Source: Chloroflexi bacterium RIFCSPLOWO2_02_FULL_71_16
Lineage (GTDB): Bacteria; Chloroflexota; Limnocylindria; P2-11E
Direction of reading: 5' to 3'
Length of the DNA stretch: 11,554 bases
Assembly (NCBI GenBank): GCA_001795345.1
Contig: MGON01000131.1
Location: 1-11,554, forward strand
The notes beneath the pieces are model-generated. The model had not been told where the DNA came from. It ran no database searches and saw nothing but the letters and a program-made list of their open reading frames with translations. Both the position numbers and the translations under genes were made by a program. Shown here one piece after another: positions 7,301 to 11,554 of the stretch (within the stretch, counting starts at the first letter, position 1; each line of letters begins with the position of its first letter).

Positions 7301-9631
7301 ATGTTCGCGGCCTGGGGTCGGCTCGTCCACCGCTTCCGCTGGCCGGTGCTCGTGCTCTCGTTCGTGCTGCTCGTCGCGACCGGCTCGGTCGCGGCACAGG
7401 GCGGCAAGCTCGTGGGCGGCGGGATCATCCAGACGTCCGAATCCGGCCGGGCCCTCGCGATCATGCGCGATCAGCTACCCGCCGCGAGCGGCTCCAGCTT
7501 CTCGCTCCTCTTCTCGAGCGACACGCTGCGGGTCACCGATCCCGCCTTCCGGGCCGAGGTCGACAAGGCGATAGCGCAGATCCGCGAGGACGAGCGCGTG
7601 CGCGCCGTGACCACGCCCTACGACTCCACGCCGCCCTCGCCGCGCCTCATGTCGACCGACGGGAAGCGGGCGCTGGTGGTCGTCGCGGTCAAGGACGACA
7701 TCAACGTCGCGCAGGACTACTACGAGGAGCTCTTCCGGACCGTCGAGACGAGCGAGCTCGACGTGATCGGCACCGGGAACATCGCGATCACCCGCGACTT
7801 CAACCTCATCCTCGAGAGCGACCTCCTGCGCGCCGAGCTCGTGTCGCTCCCGCTGGCCCTCGTCCTGTTGGTCCTGGTCTTCGCGACCGTCGTGGCCGCG
7901 CTCATACCGCTCGGGATCGGCGTGCTCGCGGTCGTCGGCGGGGTCGCCGGAACGTTCCTGCTCAGTGAGATCACCGAGGTCTCGCAGTACGCCCTGAACG
8001 TGGTGACGCTCATCGGCCTCGGGGTCGCCATCGACTACTCGCTCTTCGTCGTGAACCGCTTCCGCGAGGAGCTGCGCAAGAAGGGCACGACGGTCGAGGA
8101 CGCGATCGCGCGCGCGATGTCCACGGCCGGCCGGGCCATCACCTTCTCGGGGATCACGGTCGCGATCGGCCTCTCGGGGATGCTCTTCTACCAGGGCACC
8201 TTCCTGGCCTCGATGGGTCAGGCCGGCGCGATCGTCGTGGCGTTCGCGGTCTTCTACGGGCTCACCTTCCTGCCGGCGCTGCTCTCGGTCCTCGGCCGCC
8301 GCGTCAACACCTGGCGCGTGCCGCTGCCCAGTGCGGGCGAAGGTCGCGGACTCTGGCATGGGCTCTCGGTGTGGGTGATGGAGCGGCCGGTCCTGGTGCT
8401 GGTCCCGGTGCTCGTGGCCATCGTCATCACCGCGTCGCCGTTCCTGCGCCTCCAGATGGCGAACGGGGACGTGACGATGCTCCCGAAGCACGCGGAGTCG
8501 CGCCGCGGCTACGACATCCTCGTGTCGGAATTCGCCGAGTACGACAAGAACCAGGTCACGGTCGTCGTCCAGTACCCGGACGGCGATCCGCTCGCATCCG
8601 AACGTATCCCGGGCCTGGTGGCCTTCCACGAGCGGATGGCCCGGCTACCGGACGTGCTGGCTGTCGAGAGCCCCTTCGGCCTGGACTCGCGCCTCTTGCC
8701 CTCGCCGCCCGGCGCGCCGCCGGCCGCTCCGCGTGACCTGACCGCGGCCGAGTACCAGCAGCTCTACACGCCGGCGTTCATGGCGTCGCTGCCGCCGGCC
8801 GTCCGAGGACAGCTCGAGAGCGGCCTTCGTCGGTCCGTCGGCGAGCGGATCGTGCTCTACAGCGTCCTCACGACGGAGACGAAGTCGAGCGAAGAGGCCA
8901 AGGCGCTCGTCCGCACCATCCGCGATCTCCCGCCGCCCAGCGGATCCGAGGCCCTCGTCACCGGCCTGACCGCCTTCGACATCGACGTCGTCGAATTCAT
9001 CCTCAGCCGCACCCCGTACGCGATCACGTGGGTGATGGTCGCGACCTACGTCGTCCTGTTCCTCCTGCTCGGATCGGTCGTCCTGCCGCTCAAGGCCGTC
9101 GTCATGAACCTGCTCTCGATCGCGACGTCGTTCGGCGCGCTCGTCTGGCTCTTCCAGGAGGGCCACCTCTCCGAGCAGCTCGCCTTCACGCCGGGACCGC
9201 TCGATCCGACGCTCCCGGTGATCCTCTTCTGCACCGTGTTCGGGCTGTCGATGGACTACGAGGTCCTGCTCCTCAGCCGCATCCAGGAGGAGTACGTGCG
9301 CACCGGCGACAACACGCGCGCGGTCGCCGAGGGGCTCGAGCGCAGCGGCCGCCTCATCACCGGTGCCGCCGCGATCATGGTGGGCGTGTTCGGCGCCTTC
9401 GGGCTCGCCGAGGTCCTGATCATCAAGGCACTCGGCATCGGCATGGCGCTGGCGGTCGCCATCGACGCCACGCTGGTCCGCGCGCTGGTCGTGCCGGCCA
9501 CGATGCGGCTCCTCGGGCGCGTGAACTGGTGGGCGCCCCGACCCCTCGCGCGCCTCTACCGCCGCCTGGCTCTCGGCGAGGCGCACGCGGGTGGCCTCGC
9601 GCCCGTTCCGGTCACGACCGAAGCGCCTTAG
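7301..9631 (+). CDS. MMPL/RND-family membrane transporter
   Basis: This 776-residue inner-membrane protein belongs to the MMPL branch of the RND superfamily, proton-driven exporters of lipids and other hydrophobic compounds. Architecture is the expected duplicated one: helix near 15-33, extracytoplasmic domain (about 35-175), five helices (about 180-335), a second single helix (about 360-380), a second extracytoplasmic domain (about 385-560), then five more helices (about 565-725). The paired Asp-Tyr residues that relay protons in MmpL3-like transporters are present in both halves: D245-Y246 in GLGVAIDYSLFVVNRF and D652-Y653 in FGLSMDYEVLLLSR. No long cytoplasmic C-terminal domain follows; only about 30 residues. 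The ATG at 7301 is preceded by AGGGGAT with suitable spacing. The cargo cannot be read from sequence. The gene stands alone on its strand after the tRNA, and a GC-rich hairpin follows its stop. Confidence 0.93.
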   Translation: MFAAWGRLVHRFRWPVLVLSFVLLVATGSVAAQGGKLVGGGIIQTSESGRALAIMRDQLPAASGSSFSLLFSSDTLRVTDPAFRAEVDKAIAQIREDERVRAVTTPYDSTPPSPRLMSTDGKRALVVVAVKDDINVAQDYYEELFRTVETSELDVIGTGNIAITRDFNLILESDLLRAELVSLPLALVLLVLVFATVVAALIPLGIGVLAVVGGVAGTFLLSEITEVSQYALNVVTLIGLGVAIDYSLFVVNRFREELRKKGTTVEDAIARAMSTAGRAITFSGITVAIGLSGMLFYQGTFLASMGQAGAIVVAFAVFYGLTFLPALLSVLGRRVNTWRVPLPSAGEGRGLWHGLSVWVMERPVLVLVPVLVAIVITASPFLRLQMANGDVTMLPKHAESRRGYDILVSEFAEYDKNQVTVVVQYPDGDPLASERIPGLVAFHERMARLPDVLAVESPFGLDSRLLPSPPGAPPAAPRDLTAAEYQQLYTPAFMASLPPAVRGQLESGLRRSVGERIVLYSVLTTETKSSEEAKALVRTIRDLPPPSGSEALVTGLTAFDIDVVEFILSRTPYAITWVMVATYVVLFLLLGSVVLPLKAVVMNLLSIATSFGALVWLFQEGHLSEQLAFTPGPLDPTLPVILFCTVFGLSMDYEVLLLSRIQEEYVRTGDNTRAVAEGLERSGRLITGAAAIMVGVFGAFGLAEVLIIKALGIGMALAVAIDATLVRALVVPATMRLLGRVNWWAPRPLARLYRRLALGEAHAGGLAPVPVTTEAP

Positions 9632-9645
9632 CTCAGGGGGTTCCG

Positions 9646-9667
9646 GCGGGGGGTCGCGGCCCCCCGC
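9646..9667 (+). terminator. Strong GC hairpin between the MMPL gene and the next gene
   Basis: GCGGGGGG (9646-9653) pairs perfectly with CCCCCCGC (9660-9667) around a six-base loop, 14 bases after the MMPL stop. No T run follows, so it may be a Rho-independent-like terminator of the kind seen in GC-rich bacteria, or an mRNA 3' stabiliser. It ends directly against the GTG at 9668, which argues against that codon as the start of the next gene. Confidence 0.4.
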
Positions 9668-9697
9668 GTGGATGAAAGGGCGGCCTTGCCACCTAGC

Positions 9698-10597
9698 ATG
9701 GCGCCGGTGCAGGAAGGCGTCGCGCTCCGGCCGCTCGGCGTCGGCGACATCGTCGACCGGGTCTTCGCCATCTACCGCTCGCGGCCGCTCCTGTTCCTCG
9801 CGGTCTCCGCCATCCCGTACCTGCTGCTCGTGCTGCTCGTCGGCGCCCTCGCGCTCGGCTTCTCCGACGCGTTCCGGACGCTGGCGCCGCTGCTCGGAGG
9901 TGACGTGGAGCCCACGCTGGCGCGGATCGCGCCCGCGATCGGCACGCTCATCGGCTTCGGCCTTCTGGTGGCCGCGGCCGCGCTCGTCACGAGCCTCATC
10001 CAGAGCGCGGCGCTCGTGGACGCGGCGGCCTCGCGCTACCTGGGCCGGGACGCCAGCGTCGGCAGCGCCCTGCGCGTGGGCCTGGCGGCGGCAGGCCGCC
10101 TCTTCGTGATGGGCGCCCTCGCGTTCCTCGCCATCTGCGCGCTGTGGATCCTGCTCGCCGTGCTCATGGCCGTCGTGAACCAGTGGTGGATCTTCCTGGC
10201 CGGCACGCTCGGCGGGCTCGTCGCGACCTTCTACCTGGCGGCGTCGTGGATGGTCTCGCCGGCGGTCGCCACGCTCGAAGGGCTCGGGCCGGTCGCCTCC
10301 CTGAGGCGCTCCTGGTGGCTCGCCGCCGGTCACCGCTGGCGGATCCTCGGGATCATGATCCTCCTCTTCATCCTCCAGGCCGTTCTGTCGGGGCTCATCT
10401 CCCTGCTGCTCGTGGCCTCGATCGCGGCCGAGGGCGGCGTACAGCTCGCGCTGCAGCAGGGCACGAACCTGCTCACGACGATCGCCTGGGCACCCGTGTA
10501 CTGGGGGACCTTCGCGGTCCTCTATTACGACCTGCGGGTGCGCAAGGAGGCCTTCGACCTCGAGCTGGCCGCGGCGGCACTGCCGCGCGCCCTTTAG
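9698..10597 (+). CDS. Six-helix integral membrane protein, unnamed family
   Basis: I recognise the pattern but not a defined function. The protein (299 residues from ATG 9698) begins with the block LRPLGVGDIVDRVFAIYRSR (10-29) and ends with LYYDLRVRKEAFDLELAA. Both blocks recur in high-GC bacterial membrane proteins often labelled as resembling the membrane domain of glycerophosphodiesterases. About six hydrophobic helices lie between them, roughly at 31-53, 77-105, 125-150, 158-185, 210-238 and 255-275, with no catalytic domain. An in-frame GTG at 9668 would add ten residues but abuts the strong hairpin ending at 9667; neither start has a good ribosome binding site. The DUF4129 gene starts within about 11 bases of its stop, so the two are probably co-transcribed and may form one membrane complex. 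Confidence 0.8.
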   Translation: MAPVQEGVALRPLGVGDIVDRVFAIYRSRPLLFLAVSAIPYLLLVLLVGALALGFSDAFRTLAPLLGGDVEPTLARIAPAIGTLIGFGLLVAAAALVTSLIQSAALVDAAASRYLGRDASVGSALRVGLAAAGRLFVMGALAFLAICALWILLAVLMAVVNQWWIFLAGTLGGLVATFYLAASWMVSPAVATLEGLGPVASLRRSWWLAAGHRWRILGIMILLFILQAVLSGLISLLLVASIAAEGGVQLALQQGTNLLTTIAWAPVYWGTFAVLYYDLRVRKEAFDLELAAAALPRAL

Positions 10598-10608
10598 CAG
10601 TACGCACC

Positions 10609-11517
10609 TTGCGACAGGCGCTTCTGAGCGTCCTCCTCTTTGGCGTCATGGCGACGCCTGCCATGGCCGACACCGTCGACCTCGCCACATACCGCGACCG
10701 GCTCGGGGCCGCCGCCGCGCTGGTGGGGCAGGCGCTCGCGGCCGAGCCCGCCGCGCGCGGGGCGCTGGTCGAGCAGGCGCGTGCGCTCCTCCGCGCCACG
10801 ACCGCGGTGCGCCTGGCGGACGGATCCGAGGTCGTCATCGACGACCGGGCCGTGGCCTCGCGGATCGCTCCGAGCGGCCCGTCCCTGCAGGCCGCGCTCG
10901 CGGATGTCCGGGCGCTCCTCGAGCTCGCCGGCCGCTCGCCGGCGATCGATCCCGCGGGGGCCGTCGCCCAGCTGCGCCAGCGCGTCGGGGAGCACCGCGC
11001 GAGCGACGCGGAGATGACCTTCGCGGCCCTCATCTCGGCGTGGCTCGAGCGCTTCCTCGCCGGCCTGCAGGGCGCGCCGCCCGATCAGCGCGCGATCCTG
11101 CCCGTGCTGGGGGGCCTCGGCATCGCCGTGCTCCTCGTCGTCCTCGGGATCCTCGGGCGGGACGTCCGCGAGCGCTTCCGGCGCGAGGTCGTCCTGCCGG
11201 AGCTCCGTTCCCAGCGCGGGCCCGATCCGGCCGCGCGCCTGCGCGAGGCGGACGAGGCGCTGCGGGCGGGCAGGGTACGCGACGCCATCCACGCGATGTA
11301 CCTCTACGCGATCGCGGCGCTCGCCGCGCGCGAGTCGATCCGCTACGACCCCTCGCTCACGGACCGGGAGCTGCTCGCGCGCGCCGGCGCGATCCCGCAT
11401 GCCGATGCCCTGCGCGACCTCGTCGAGATGCACGACCGCGTCTGGTACGGCCTGCACGCCGCGCGGGCGGAGGACGCCCGGCGCGCCGGGCAGCTCGCCC
11501 GGCGCGCCGCGGCGTGA
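10609..11517 (+). CDS. DUF4129-domain protein with signal peptide and one membrane helix
   Basis: The protein (302 residues from TTG 10609) has a convincing signal peptide, MRQALLSVLLFGVMATPAMA, predicted to be cut after AMA at residue 20. A helical extracytoplasmic region follows (about 21-160), then one membrane helix (about 163-184, ILPVLGGLGIAVLLVVLGIL) and a cytoplasmic DUF4129 domain at the C-terminus, with DAIHAMYLYAIAALAARESI, DPSLTDRELLAR and a final block around RVWYGLHAAR. DUF4129 proteins are usually encoded near transglutaminase-like, DUF58 and MoxR genes. Their function is undefined, with envelope work suspected. The open frame extends far upstream inside the previous gene; TTG was chosen because it gives an exact signal peptide 11 bases after the previous stop, though no ribosome binding site is visible. 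The next in-frame ATG (10648) would destroy the signal. Confidence 0.75.
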   Translation: MRQALLSVLLFGVMATPAMADTVDLATYRDRLGAAAALVGQALAAEPAARGALVEQARALLRATTAVRLADGSEVVIDDRAVASRIAPSGPSLQAALADVRALLELAGRSPAIDPAGAVAQLRQRVGEHRASDAEMTFAALISAWLERFLAGLQGAPPDQRAILPVLGGLGIAVLLVVLGILGRDVRERFRREVVLPELRSQRGPDPAARLREADEALRAGRVRDAIHAMYLYAIAALAARESIRYDPSLTDRELLARAGAIPHADALRDLVEMHDRVWYGLHAARAEDARRAGQLARRAAA

Positions 11518-11524
11518 GCGGAGG

Positions 11525-11554
11525 GTGACCGCGCTCCGCCGGCTCAACCCTCTC
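11525..11554 (+). CDS. Possible start of the next gene (first ten codons only)
   Basis: A GTG at 11525 opens a frame reading MTALRRLNPL that remains open to the window edge, seven bases after the DUF4129 stop. GGAGG lies directly against the GTG, too close for ideal ribosome binding, so the true start may be elsewhere. The tight spacing suits a continuing operon; DUF4129 genes are often followed by DUF4350, MoxR or DUF58 genes. Ten codons are too few to assign a family. Confidence 0.3.
   Translation, partial: MTALRRLNPL

Noticed and set aside
8645..10333. 562-codon minus-strand frame across the MMPL and membrane protein genes
   Set aside because: It is rich in Arg, Asp, Glu and His with no domain, and antisense to two well-supported membrane proteins; a compositional shadow.
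10144..10608. Upstream extension of the DUF4129 frame
   Set aside because: These codons lie inside the preceding membrane protein gene in another frame and read as Arg/Ala-rich noise; the real protein starts at the signal peptide.
10594..11547. 317-codon minus-strand frame opposite the DUF4129 gene
   Set aside because: The plus strand encodes a signal peptide, membrane helix and DUF4129 domain; the antisense frame has only low-complexity charged sequence.

Overview
This window is a very GC-rich (roughly 70% by eye) bacterial chromosome segment. It is densely packed, reads mostly as housekeeping and envelope genes, and shows no insertion sequence, integrase, CRISPR array or plasmid function. 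The lineage cannot be fixed from sequence alone. The gene families (an ECF42 sigma factor with a DGPF partner, a divergent single-protein GltB, a membrane-anchored PknB-type kinase, an MMPL exporter, a DUF4129 protein) and frequent GTG/TTG starts suit a high-GC Terrabacteria-type organism such as Chloroflexota or an actinobacterial relative. That is an inference with low confidence.

Layout. (1) Positions 1-680, minus strand: a DGPF/YCII protein gene followed, with a 4-base overlap, by an ECF42-type sigma factor gene that runs off the left edge. A promoter-like pair (TGTCGA, 17 bases, CGTC) lies upstream at 721-747 and matches the motif reported for ECF42, so the operon is probably autoregulated. 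(2) 681-787: a divergent intergenic region with a perfect 12-bp palindrome and a second inverted repeat. (3) 788-1240, plus: a small stand-alone MOSC-domain protein. (4) 1241-1461: a 221-base leader in front of glutamate synthase with a possible 20-codon leader peptide, several mutually exclusive stems and a terminator-like hairpin just before the ribosome binding site. It reads like a transcription attenuator. (5) 1462-5913, plus: a full-length glutamate synthase large subunit of a divergent class. No small subunit gene is adjacent. (6) 5941-7044, minus: a Ser/Thr protein kinase with one C-terminal membrane helix, convergent with gltB. (7) 7122-7195, minus: tRNA-Pro(UGG). (8) 7301-9631, plus: an MMPL/RND exporter. 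(9) 9698-11517, plus: a six-helix membrane protein and a secreted or membrane-anchored DUF4129 protein, apparently one operon, with the possible first codons of another gene at the right edge.

How they fit together. The sigma/DGPF pair is a self-contained regulatory unit. GltB makes glutamate from glutamine and 2-oxoglutarate, and its leader is where regulation is most visible. The kinase, MMPL protein, six-helix protein and DUF4129 protein all sit at or act on the cell membrane, but a shared pathway is not demonstrated. There is no gene-free stretch longer than 300 bases; the longest is the gltB leader.

No clear case of a wholly new system was found. The most promising unexplained element is the gltB leader, followed by the ECF42 promoter with its flanking palindromes.
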